From Saccoglossus kowalevskii (taxonomy: Eukaryota > Hemichordata > Enteropneusta > Harrimaniidae): 56,487 bases of DNA. The notes below the pieces were generated by a model. It was not told the origin of the DNA, searched no databases, and worked only from the letters and a program-made list of their open reading frames with translations. This document shows, piece by piece, positions 12,911 to 25,300 of the stretch. How positions within the stretch are numbered: position 1 is the first letter of the stretch; every line of letters begins with the position of its first letter. The DNA lies in the NCBI RefSeq assembly GCF_000003605.2, contig NW_003129358.1:176915-233401 (forward strand), written 5' to 3'. A program made the position numbers and the translations under genes.

Positions 12911-13130
12911 CTACATATATTCTATAGCTCCCATGTCAAATAAAGTAAATACAGTGGTGTTATTGGTTGGTTTGTGTCATAACGTCCTGTAAGGGATTAT
13001 AATTGATATGTTTAAAACGAATTCAATACATTGTACTACATATATTCTGTTGCTCCCATGCCAAATAAAATAGATAGTGACGTTAGTGAATGGTTTGTGT
13101 CACACCGGTCTGTAGGGGAATAAAGAGCGA
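12911..13130 (+). repeat. Diverged direct repeat, offset 125 bp
   Basis: Two copies begin with CTACATATATTCT at 12911 and 13036. They share CTCCCATG(T/C)CAAATAAA, GGTTTGTGTCA and CCTGTA/TCTGTAGGG-like segments in the same order. By eye the copies differ at roughly one base in four, so the duplication or paired insertion is old. Confidence 0.65.
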
Positions 13131-13510
13131 CTTGTCTCTAACGGAATGAAAAGATCGCTAGATAAAACATCATATACATGACATACAGAAACGTTAGTAG
13201 TCGGGTAATGCCATGAAATGGGCACGTTTTATAGTTCATTCGCTAACAGTCTGAGCGCGTACGGGTCACGTCAAGTTTACAGTACTACGATTCTAGTTGC
13301 ATCCACGAACAGCTTCTTAGCACGGGCTAAAATGTCAACAACGTTAGTCTGTGCTATTATGGTTTACGAAACGGTAATACGAGCTAAATCTGATCTGGTC
13401 TTAACGGGCTAACGAAGTGTACGCGAACGCTTAGCGTGGGCTAAGCGCCAAAACACCATTCAATGCCCATTTGGAAAATATATTCATATTAACTATTTCG
13501 GTCGGTATGC

Positions 13511-13546
13511 CCATGGAGATAATAAGAATTCTTATTACCTCCATGG
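13511..13546. repeat. 36-bp near-perfect palindrome
   Basis: The sequence from CCATGGAGATAATAAGAA to its mirror half is self-complementary with one mismatched pair, centred on the GAATTC at 13526-13531. There is no spacer. The function is unknown. Such cruciform-capable palindromes often mark transposon centres. Confidence 0.75.
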
Positions 13547-16500
13547 TATGCCATTTCCGACATGACAATCAACGCGAGCAAATCCAGAGACATTATTCTC
13601 GAGAGACTACATCCTTTTACTCTGCAATCTGAATTTGCATTATTGTTTTTATTCATAGAACTAATATATGTACATTCCTAGTTACCGTACTGAGTGGGCA
13701 TGGTTAAAAAGACTGGAGATCTGTATATTCTTAACAAGTTTGGGTGTTCCTTAAATTAGTCCGTGCTAACTGTTGTACCCTCCCGTGTGTGGACGCAATT
13801 TTGTCTAGCCGATATGCAAACATATGAGATTGGCTTAAATCTTAGCCCCTACCTGGTGTAGCATAAATATCATATGAATATGACCACTATCTCCATGGAA
13901 GATAGTCGGTACATTTCAGATGTTCACATTTCCATTTCTCAGTCGAGTTATGCCCAAATCTGGAACTATAAACCAATCTGCTTGTTCACCGTGTACAACC
14001 GTACAATGAACGTGCCTCTACCCGCTGCTATCAGAGTTTGTATTTTGTTACCGTTAAAAATATAACACGTAATTTGTGAATGTATTATTATAGGGCGACA
14101 TTCGTTTGTGTGTAGTGTGTGAGTTTGTTTGAGTTAGCGCGTTTTTGAATCCCCCGTATTAATCCGCGCCAGTAAAAAGAACCATATTGAAACCTTGGTG
14201 AAATCGTATATTTGTTGGGAGTACAAGACAAGCGAAAACTATCACAACTAAAAATATATTCTTTTAAGGTTTATGATGTCCTAGGCGGTACGGCTTACGT
14301 GACCTCGCAAGCTCGGGCGCTTCCGTCACACAACCTAAGGCAGCAAAACTGTATACAGTGCATAAAAATTAGTAGGTATTCACGTCACCTTTAAAAGTTT
14401 ACAAAATGCTCGTGTTTTACATTCATGTACACCTATTGAAGTTTGACAAATTATAATCTATCACATCTGTCTATTCGTATGTACTTTTGTAAGATATCCT
14501 AGGGGCTCAATATACAATTATGTATATTCAACTTGTGAAAAACAAATTTGCGAGCGCGCTCAGTAACGTAGCAACCAGAGAATACTTCCGAACTCGAAAC
14601 TCGTTTAGAAGATACTTTAGAGCTCGATGTGGATTAAGTTCTTATGGGTCAGTTGATGTCGTGATTTCTTCTGTGCACTCAGTTTAAATAACACGCTGTG
14701 ACAGGTAAGACGAGAATACTCCATGGATAGTGAATGAATTTCAATGATTACGTTTATTTTTTGTTTTTGTCAACAAATTTGAGTATTTTTTTTTGTTTAT
14801 ATTTATATATAACAGTGTTATGCAGGGTTATAATAGTCAGCTTTCATTAGGAACACAACAACAATAGTTTGATAGCAATTCGTTTACAGTAGTAGTAGCC
14901 CTCGGCATCTTTACTCAGTGGACAAACTGAAAGTTGTTATACTAAATGCACATAATGCCCTAGGTTTACTTGATTTAAAGGCTCGGCGTAAGTGTTATGT
15001 GACACTAATATTTAGAATAATATTGTTAATGCAAGATGGACTTCTGTGTGTCTAAAATCCACAAACAAATTGAGGGTTATAAACAACGTGACGGAATTTC
15101 ATTAATCCAAGGTGATAGGTGAGTCGTCCTTTTATTCAGTGAGGCAACAACATCAGTTCGTTTACTTTTAATACCCTCATAAAATACCCGTGTTGCGTCA
15201 AATTGTCAACATACTAGTATTTTATGTAACAGTTGTCTATATGTTCACACATCAATTCAGCGCCTGTATCTTTCGAGACTTAGGCAAATGAAACTATGCG
15301 ATTCTTACCATGTACAGATCTACACGTTAGCCTTAAAGTGGTTTAGAGAAATGCTCACTATTGTATAGGCAGCTGTATGTTCAAAGATAAAGTACTTTAT
15401 AAGGAGTAAGGATTTCTATTGTAAGTTCGATCTTGTGCAAAGTCAGGAATAACTAATATTCCATTTGATATTTTTCTTATTGTCTACCTTTCTAATGAAT
15501 CACTTTTCTAATGTGAATATAATAGTTTGACGACAGGAACATCGTCTTCGTAAAAATGAATATTCAGAAAACATTCTGACGTCATTTGGTTACACGCTAT
15601 TTACAGGTGCCACAACAACCACTACTCCAGTTATTTCACAAATGAGTTTCACATAGTATATCAATACTACAGCATCTGAGTTTATAAATTATCACAGACT
15701 AATTGCAAAACGATACAAACACAGTTTAGTTTAGTTTCTCAACAATAACAATTGACAGAATGCATTGCGAAATAACGTTGAAGTTGAAAATAACGACCTC
15801 GGCTACGTATAGAATATAAACATCGTAATACCCTCGTTCGGAAACTCTTCTGAAATATAAAATTCGACCAGAAATCAAACGTCGAGGCCATATGCCGAGG
15901 CATCTTGTCGTGTGCAGGACATTATATCCAGAAGAGTACGACTAGGAGGGCGTTATCTGACTTAAAACCCACTGCTCGAACCAGGTACTATGTACTATGT
16001 ACTAAATATGCTTTTGGGCGATTATCATATACGTGTAAATGCATTGTGTGAGTTCTTTTAACAATTCTGTACGAAATTCGTCATGGAAAGGGGGCATCAT
16101 GCACATGAAAGCTATAAAAGTCGGGAAACGGTTGTTTTCTCATAAATTTGCACACAGAAAAATAAACATTAAATTATAAAACATGTTAAATATGTAATGT
16201 CATCATTTGAAGCTTGGCAGCAGGCAAAGTTTTATTTTTACTGCTCACCACTATATTAACATAACTGTTATATATGGAATATAATCTTATTCATAAATAT
16301 TTACAGGTAAAAATGTGGGTAAATGTGACTATGTATTATGAGATTCAAGGGGAAAAAAGCTGCTTGGGTAAAATCTAGTATAGTCTAGTCTGGTTTGGTT
16401 AAATGAAAGCCTCAAAAACAACTATTCTTCAATATATACAAGCCACAAATCAGTCTGTACTGTTGCCTTTTCATTATTTTATAATCAGTGGAAGAAACTG

Positions 16501-19500
16501 ATTTTAACTGATTGTATTCAAAGTGCACAAAAATACTAATTAGACGACGATCAGATAACTAATTTACATAATTGACTGTAAAATAAAGTAATATTGTATC
16601 TAAGCATTAATCTACTGTATTTGGCCCTACAGGATGATGTTAAATCACATATTATTCTACCATGATAAGATTATTCTTTAAACATAATTCAATCAATTTT
16701 TGCCAAACCCATTTGTGCCTTCATATAACTAATACATGTATATTGTGATCATTTAATTTTTCAACTCTGCTTGAAATTATTCGAATTTACATATAAACAT
16801 GAAACACAAGATTCGAACTCAGCAAATGCGCCTCGACACATGTAAGTAGAGACGCTACCCGTTACGCAAATAAAATAATCTTTCCCTTTTGAGTTAATCT
16901 ACTTATTTTATTTTCCAAAATTGCGAAATAATCTTTGCCAATGTGTCAAGCTGAGCTTTCTGGTGGTAGATAGATATGGCCTGAATAAAAGTCGTGTTCC
17001 AGGATTTGTAATCTAATCTACACCACAAGATGCTTATCCCCTTTCGCAATTCAGATAAATAATAAAGCTACACCATCTGAATATTGACTAGTTTTATTCT
17101 GTTTCTGTTACAGTAGCCTATAATATCTAAAAGTGTGCTCACATTTGATTTACCCAACCACGAATTCCGAAGACAGAAAATATCATGTTTATCAATAACG
17201 GAAATAAAACCTGTTCCATCACATTAGAGTTCGAATCTAGCATTTGAACTAACACTGTAATCTTCACATCAATATTATTATTATTTACATTACTCGTCTT
17301 AATTGGTTGTACTTATTATTCGATTTTCGTGTCAATTATTATTTCGTGTGTTTTCAACTAGTCACTGAGTGATGGCTATTTCGAGCCAACTGTTTTTGAT
17401 ACTTATCATGGCAAGTAGTGCGCCTACCTACAGTGGCAAGCGTTTCCGTGATCTCGAGTTGTTACTGTGTGTGTGTGTTTGTGCAAGTATTTAGATAACA
17501 ATTAATGTATTATATTGAAACTTACCGTGTTCTACTCTGACCCCCACTTTAACTTGTGAAACTTGCCATCTATAGACTTCAAGTATGAGTATGATCAGGT
17601 GATTTGTATTGAAATTTGTATTATTAATGAAACAGCTATTTTTTCAATATCTAAAATGGTATGATATTTTACATCCTGCAATGATTAGTCTTTGTCTACA
17701 ATTTTAGAATGCCATAAACCCCTAAACGATGAAATTGCAGTAAATCACTAATTTAAATAAAGGCACTGTAAATATTCTAAAAATAATGATTCCTTAAATG
17801 TATCTAAAGTTCATTAAACAAAGATGAAATGCTGAATGAAAAAGATATACATTGTTGACAACTTTTCAATCTAGGTATGCATTGGAAATGTCAATAATAT
17901 GTTGTCAGTGAACTAATTACAATAAATGGATCCGAATTATGTGATCGATTGAACCCGAGAAATAAATCCAAAGGATCAACTATAAAATCACGTCATGGAT
18001 TCAAGCTTTAGCTACTTTAATAAATAAAACTGTATATTCATTATTGATCTCTCGATGTCCATGTCACTTAAGTGAGCAAAAGAGATTATCTCTCTGCTAG
18101 GGGATACAGAACCTCATTGACGACAGGGAGTCTTTCAGGTTATCTGTCTCGGGATTACCTTTATTCTTGTCAAGGGTTTCATTAGTTAAGTAGTTTGTGG
18201 AGTTATAAATCAACAAATTCGCTTTTTAACTACTTTTTCAGGATTCATACAAACTTATTATCCGAAGATTTGTTAATCAGATTAAAGCCAAATCTGTTTT
18301 ATGTTAGGATAAATTCATGTTTAGGGTAATGCACAAGTGAAGTTCAATGTCTGAACGATGCACGCCATAAGTGGCATAAGTGTATTGGCTGACTTGCAAT
18401 AAATCAAACGCACCTAAAGAATTGTACCGGCCAATCACGCCCAACTGATGTGTTGGTATAAATGTGTATGCTTGTTTCATTATTCACATAAATTTACATA
18501 AGATATTGCAGTTGTGCGACATTACACTGAATATTCATGACATTTTGAACGTGTCAAGGTGTTCGAAAGCCTACCGAAATACAATTATATACGTCGAAAA
18601 AAAATCTGTCCACAAGCAAGCTGCTCTCTGATTGGTCTGACTCTTAGAATGTTAGGGTTGGGTAGCCAATCAGGTACAATCTTGTAAGTAGCTTCGCATT
18701 GACTTAACCATTGTGACTGTGATTTGACAAGTTCACTCCATATACCATAGTATACCACACGATTTTCACCATTTCAATCCATATACACTTGCCGACCACA
18801 TCCAAGGCCGTTAAACTAGTGAAAATCTCATAAACATGCTTCTGGTATCACGCAAACATGACGATTTAAATAATCTGATTCTGGCTACTGACCTCAGAGA
18901 CATATACAAAGAAAAACATGAATACTTCAACAATATATAATTTAATTGTAAATATTATTAATTATCTAAAAAAAACGCAGGATGTTAGAAAAACACAAAA
19001 AAATTTCACAACGGTAAATGCATCATTAGGGAAGTCGTTAAATGTATATACAGTAATATATTCAGGTTGAAAGGCCATTTGACAAGGTTACTGAACTGAA
19101 CTGACAGTTTATCTTAAACATAACTGTGACCTTGTACAACAATGATAGTTCCTTTAAAGCATAATTCTCAATTATTACCCAATCTTTGTGTTTATACTGG
19201 TGACAAATGTTAATATTCGCAGTTAAAATGTAAATGTTTTCATTTGTAAGCTGTTTTCAAGACATAACAATAAACACTCCAAGCCTCATATTTTCTGCAT
19301 AGACTAAAATAATTGGTAGGTTATAGACCTTTGTATGCTCAGTTTTTAAATGCTGTTTAGTAAAATTGACATGCCATTGCTGTCCACACCTCCATGGTTT
19401 GTATATGGCTGTGTGAATGAGGGTGAAACAAATTTATGAAATTACATTGAAGGGATTGAATAAGGGTCATGGCACACCCGTGTTTATATTGTTCACAATG

Positions 19501-22166
19501 TTAATCCACCTTTTTATAATTTCAATCTATTTTTTCTGTGAGATTAGGCTTAACTGGAGTTGCTACTATAAATGTTCAAATATAATGCAGTAATTTAAAT
19601 GGCTATATTTTCTAAATTTGCAAACAGAAACACATTCATCTTTTGTAACTCTGTACAGTAAATCAAGTATACAAGGTAACACATTAAAAACACTGAATGT
19701 GAGCTATCTCAGTCAGCGTCAATAAACCTTCATGACAATTTATAGACAACTGTATATCAAAAGTTATGATAAAAAAAAAGATCACACCACAGAATGAACA
19801 TAATTTTAACTAGTAACAATTTAGGAACATAATTCACTATTAAAAACAAATGATTTGCATAAATTGATGTTCCATACACAACAATTTATGCTACTAGATA
19901 ACATTAATCATGTTACTCCAAAGTAAAATATATTGAAAGTTAGTAATCTTAGTCCATGGTAATTCAATATAGTGAGCTCAGTGACTTGCGTGATGTGATC
20001 AACTGCTGCCATTAGTGTACAATTCCTCATCCATGAGGTAAGCATAACATACTTCTCAGAAAACTTAATGATGTAATAGTCTCAAAGAATACGATATATA
20101 CACATCCCTTCAAAAGATTGATGCAACATTTTGCCATTTTTATGTATTGTTTTATATAATTAGGGTGATTTTTGACATAATATCTCATTGGTAACAGATC
20201 AAAATTTAAGGTGACAAAAATGTACTTCAGTATACAACAATTAATATAGAATGATCCTCTATTTTCTAGTTATCAGATTGCAATTAAATTCTACATGTGT
20301 ATATTGCACAATATTTTTAAAATAACTAAAAAAACATTGGATCATGGGGTCACATCTCTACTAGTGTCATTGATTTTTCACAATTTCAATTCAAAATGGC
20401 CACCATTATGGGCAATAATGCTATGACAATATAACTACAACAAAGATGAGATGTGGGAACTTAATATTATTTTCTCATTTACTCATTTACAACTTACTTG
20501 ACACAAATGTTTACACAGTATCTCCAATATTAATTCATTCATTATTGATATATACTTATTTTCAAAACAGTCATAAAACTGTACTCTGTTCCATTGCATA
20601 TAGTACATAATCATTCTTTTGTGTTCTTGAACTGACAACAATTGACAAAAAACAACACATAAGTACACTACACTACACTACAAATCAGTAAGAGAAATTT
20701 ATATGGACTCCATGGTATACAAGAAGTTATGTGAGATGTTTCAAAAAGAGTGAGCACATCATGCTCCACCATGTGACACTCGCCATATATTTTTCTGTAC
20801 CATAATCAAATCAAGGATCTATATGAGAAAAGTGATATTGAAAACAATCTGACCAAAAAATGTTTGTCAGGCTACTGGTAAAGTAATGAAAATTTAAAGC
20901 CACATCATAACAAAATTAAGTAATTCAGCAATCTATTCAATGGGTACCATGGCAACCTGGAGGTCGGAGGTAAGTACAACATCAGCGTTTGGGGTGAATC
21001 ACCAGTGAAAGAAACAAGGCACAGAAAAATATGCAATTGAAGAAAAACAAGTCATTGCAGTACACAGTCCCCAAGTTACTAAATTTAAGAAGTAACTGAC
21101 AAATTTGTAGGCTATACACTATTACTGGTATAATCTCAAAATAAAACAGCTTCAAGGCGTGGTTTAGAAAATATGGGAGCTATAAATGTTTTAAAATTGC
21201 TTAAATTACTTAATTTACACTCTCGTTTCAAATCTGGACATTATTTTTACTGAATGTAACACAGAAACCTATATCATTTATAGTGAAACTGTCTTGAGAG
21301 AAGACAACATTCAGACTGACTGGGAACTTGTCTCTTTTTATACATAGAGTGAACTACTAGAAATGTATCTACATTTATGGATGAGCAAGATATGTAGCTT
21401 TAGTACATACTTCTCTATTAGAAGACAAATGTACTGTAACTAATATAAAAATAAAAATGACTGATTTAATATCATATAAAACGTGAATATTTGATAAAAA
21501 CACATAACTAAAGCTACCCAAAGGTCCCATAGAGTGAAAAATCACCTTGTTTAAGGAATGATGAATTGTCACCTATATGAACAATTCCATTCCATCACTT
21601 TCAATGACAATAAGGCTTTAATTTAAGGCTTTACACTCAGTCATAAATATTGTCAACATTCATTTAGTATCATAATTGTATCTATTATAGCTAAATAAAA
21701 ATTATATTTATGTATGTTAATATGGTCACATGACCTTCTCCTCCATGGTCAAAATGTTGTGGACTAGATCAAATTTCTGATGAGAAAGCATCTTTCAATT
21801 ACACACACACAGGGGAGACCATTCATCTACTAGCTCATTTCTGACTGTAGCCAACGGGGGCTAAAAACTGGGAGTGTTGCCAAGTACAGGAAAAAAATAC
21901 AGGACAATACATGTTCTAACCCAGCCAGCCCCAACAGAATTAATGGATGGATCAACAACTGACTGTTACTATGGATACTATCACAGCCTCCGGAGTAAGT
22001 GTAAATACAGAATATAAAATAGACGATAATTTAAAAGAAACAGAATCATGCAGTTATTTTTAGAAGCAAACAGCTGCATACATGTAATAGATGGATTCGT
22101 CGATTGTGTAAATAAGCAAAATATTTCTGATTCGGCAGGAGTTCACAGGAGGAAAAATCAAATCTA

Positions 22167-22180
22167 CCACTAGAGGGCAC
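22167..22180 (+). promoter_or_regulatory. CTCF-like core motif
   Basis: CCACTAGAGGGCAC followed by TA agrees with the core of the bilaterian CTCF consensus (CCASYAGRKGGC). It sits about 50 bp past the LRRC20-like stop codon. Sequence match only; occupancy cannot be judged. Confidence 0.35.
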
Positions 22181-22226
22181 TACTTGTATAGATCATCTCA
22201 CCACTAGAGAGTGACATTCCAGTGCT

Positions 22227-22366
22227 TTATTTCCTCTGCCCGATATGTACAGTCAATCTACCATTCAGCACTTCTATGGCAAGACATGTCTCCTCACTTA
22301 ATGGATTGTCATTTAAATATACATCATGGAGGTTTGGTATTTCTTGTATTCTTTGCGTGTCAATAT
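22227..22366 (-). CDS. LRRC20: LRRC20-like exon 4 with stop
   Basis: Encodes residues 128-173, including NLHDVYLNDNPLSEETC, ending VHIGQRK and TAA at 22227-22229. The acceptor is ATCTATATAG. An AATAAA overlaps the stop codon but is too close to be the real poly(A) signal. Confidence 0.85.
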
Positions 22367-25300
22367 CTATATAGATGAAAAAATATCATTGGTATATGGG
22401 ATACAGAATATGAACAAAAAAGTAAAATGATTGATAATTTGCACTGGTTTTGAAAATATCTCGTATATCATATCATATCTCAAAATTTCACTCAGTGATC
22501 TGGGATGATAGTCATATATTATTATTCATATCAATCCTAATATTGTTACAAAAAATCAACATTCAACTTAGAAAGTTTCCAGTGTGATAGTTTTCTTTTA
22601 TATACAATGTGAATTTCCATCCCATAATTCATTGCATATTTGCACAGTAACATACTCAGTGGTAAACAAATTTAAATTTGGCTCAACCTGCCTTATAAGG
22701 AAGTTTGTGTAGAATTTTAAAATTACATGTCACTGGATTCATTTAGTAATTTTTGTTCTTTTTGATCTTTAGCGTTGTTTTTTATGTTGAAATAATTACT
22801 TCATATTTCAAAATTTAGCTTGGTGCTGAACTAAAAAAGTTTAATACTGTTATGGATATGGTTCCTGATAAACAACTTCTCAAAATAGGTTCAATGGAAG
22901 GCTTTCCCATAATGCATTGCACACATTCAATCACAAAGTGTGGTTTACAACCTCATATCACATGATTAGTTACTCACAAAGATGTTTGACTTAGACACAA
23001 AAAAATAAACATAACCTAGATTACCTGTTGGGACATTAAAATAATTTCTCAAGGGGTATGTGCAACCAATAAACTCACAGTTCACAAAAAATTACCAAAA
23101 AGCCACAGCAAAATTATCATTATCGTCTGCACAAGTTGTCCACATTTCAAATTTATTTCAAACATTCCATGTTATGTCAGTTCTATTGATATTAAGATTT
23201 TGTAATCATAACAATTTTTTCCACCACTATATTTGTACCGAAAGATTTAATGTCTGACTGGCTAAAGGTCTTGACCAAAATGAGCATAAGCATAGAGCAC
23301 AACTTGAAAATTACAAGTACGATAATATGTTCCAATTTTGACAGGTTTTTCTAATCTAATATTACATCAAATGCCTTGTTGGACACAATATAAGAGGTAG
23401 GGTTATAGTGCCACCTACAGTTGAAACTGAGAAGCAGTTCCCCAAAACAAGTCCAACGTGCAGATGGTTTATACACATTAAAACAATTACCACTGATATT
23501 ACATTCAAAACATCAATCAACCTGACTACAGTTGCTAAGAATGTGCAAAACCAAATTAAGGTAGATACCCCTAAAGCCAGAAATGTGTAACATAGAAAAT
23601 TATGTCCAGTTGGTCTAAGATTATAGAAAAATAGATGCAAATTTGATTGGTAGTGTCGTGAGCACATAAATAAAGGTTAGAAAATGAAGAAGACGACCAG
23701 AAATTTGTATCGCTGTCGCATGATTTGTTTTTCTCGTATAATGTCCTGTTATGAATAAAATGAACATATTACGCAATAAATGCAACAACTGTAAAAGATA
23801 TACTGTAAAACATGTTGAAAAAGCGGCATGCAATTTTAGCGAATTGTGGTAAAATGACGTAATAGCATAATGCTGATTTAGCGAATCTCTCTTGCCATTG
23901 TTGAGTTCTTGTTTGGCGGCCATTTTGAATTGATAATAAACTCATTAACGACATATTGAATTAGTGAATCAGTTCTCTCACTAAATTCGCAAAAAAGACA
24001 TGTTTTACAGTATGCACTATTGTCATGTGATAGCATTGCATATCATAAACAATTATGAATCATACCTGTAATCATATTTGCCTTAGCGTTAAACGTTTTC
24101 AGACATGATAAACTGTAAACCACGTCGGGAAAATCAATGAATCTATTCTCAGATATATCTAACGATGTTAAAGCAACCATCTTACTGAGTTCATTTGGAA
24201 GACGAGTCAGAAGATTAGAAGACAAATTCAACTCTGAAAACAAAGATATAATAATGAAATTATAATCATTTAATTATTTTAACAATAAATTAAATAATTC
24301 TTAAATGAATCAATGATTACATAATCATCACTCATATGAGAGTACATAGAGACCAGAGTACAGTGGCCCCTCGCTAAGTCGCGGGTGTTGGGATCCAAGC
24401 AAAAACCGCGACTTATCGAGGGCCGCGACTTACCGAGGGACGTCGTGAAAGAGGGAGGTCGTGCATTGAAAAACATATAAAAAGCACATATAAACCCTCG
24501 GTTTAGTTAATTGATGTATCATCACATGTGTCAGGCAGTATTCGAATAAAATCATGATTATGTTTGCTGTAAACATTGCGTTGATTATTTTGTTTGTGTC
24601 TGATATTATGTGGGCCGCTTGCTATTGCTTGCGACTTCGACGGTAACAGCTTCCAAAATAAACCAGTTTCATCGCAATTATAAACATGTTCGTCAAAATA
24701 ACCACCTTCATAGATAATTTCTCTCAGTTTTTCGGGAAANNNNNNNNNNNNNNNNNNNNNNNNNNNNNNNNNNNNNNNNNNNNNNNNNNNNNNNNNNNNN
24801 NNNNNNNNNNNNNNNNNNNNNNNNNNNNNNNNNNNNNNNNNNNNNNNNNNNNNNNNNNNNNNNNNNNNNNNNNNNNNNNNNNNNNNNNNNNNNNNNNNNN
24901 NNNNNNNNNNNNNNNNNNNNNNNNNNNNNNNNNNNNNNNNNNNNNNNNNNNNNNNNNNNNNNNNNNNNNNNNNNNNNNNNNNNNNNNNNNNNNNNNNNNN
25001 NNNNNNNNNNNNNNNNNNNNNNNNNNNNNNNNNNNNNNNNNNNNNNNNNNNNNNNNNNNNNNNNNNNNNNNNNNNNNNNNNNNNNNNNNNNNNNNNNNNN
25101 NNNNNNNNNNNNNNNNNNNNNNNNNNNNNNNNNNNNNNNNNNNNNNNNNNNNNNNNNNNNNNNNNNNNNNNNNNNNNNNNNNNNNNNNNNNNNNNNNNNN
25201 NNNNNNNNNNNNNNNNNNNNNNNNNNNNNNNNNNNNNNNNNNNNNNNNNNNNNNNNNNNNNNNNNNNNNNNNNNNNNNNNNNNNNNNNNNNNNNNNNNNN

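Larger units (their letters stand above)
10870..22220. other. Long intergenic stretch without recognised genes
   Basis: About 11 kb of AT-rich sequence lies downstream of the LRRC20-like gene and beyond. The longest reading frames are 60-70 codons and look random. I see a diverged direct repeat at 12911-13130, a near-perfect palindrome at 13511-13546, and scattered short tandem runs. The LRRC20-like 3' UTR must lie just below 22227 on the minus strand, but I cannot fix its end. Confidence 0.5.

Noticed and set aside
16795..16865. tRNA-like segment on the minus strand (GAGTTCGAATC with a possible A box)
   Set aside because: Cannot fold a cloverleaf or pair an acceptor stem by eye; at best a decayed SINE head.
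22224..22231. AATAAA overlapping the LRRC20-like stop as a poly(A) signal
   Set aside because: Cleavage there would leave almost no 3' UTR; the motif arises from the codons AGG AAA TAA AGC.
23362..23923. Two overlapping 100-codon minus-strand frames in LRRC20-like intron 3
   Set aside because: No motif, partly inside a MITE, and hydrophobic composition follows from T-rich sequence.
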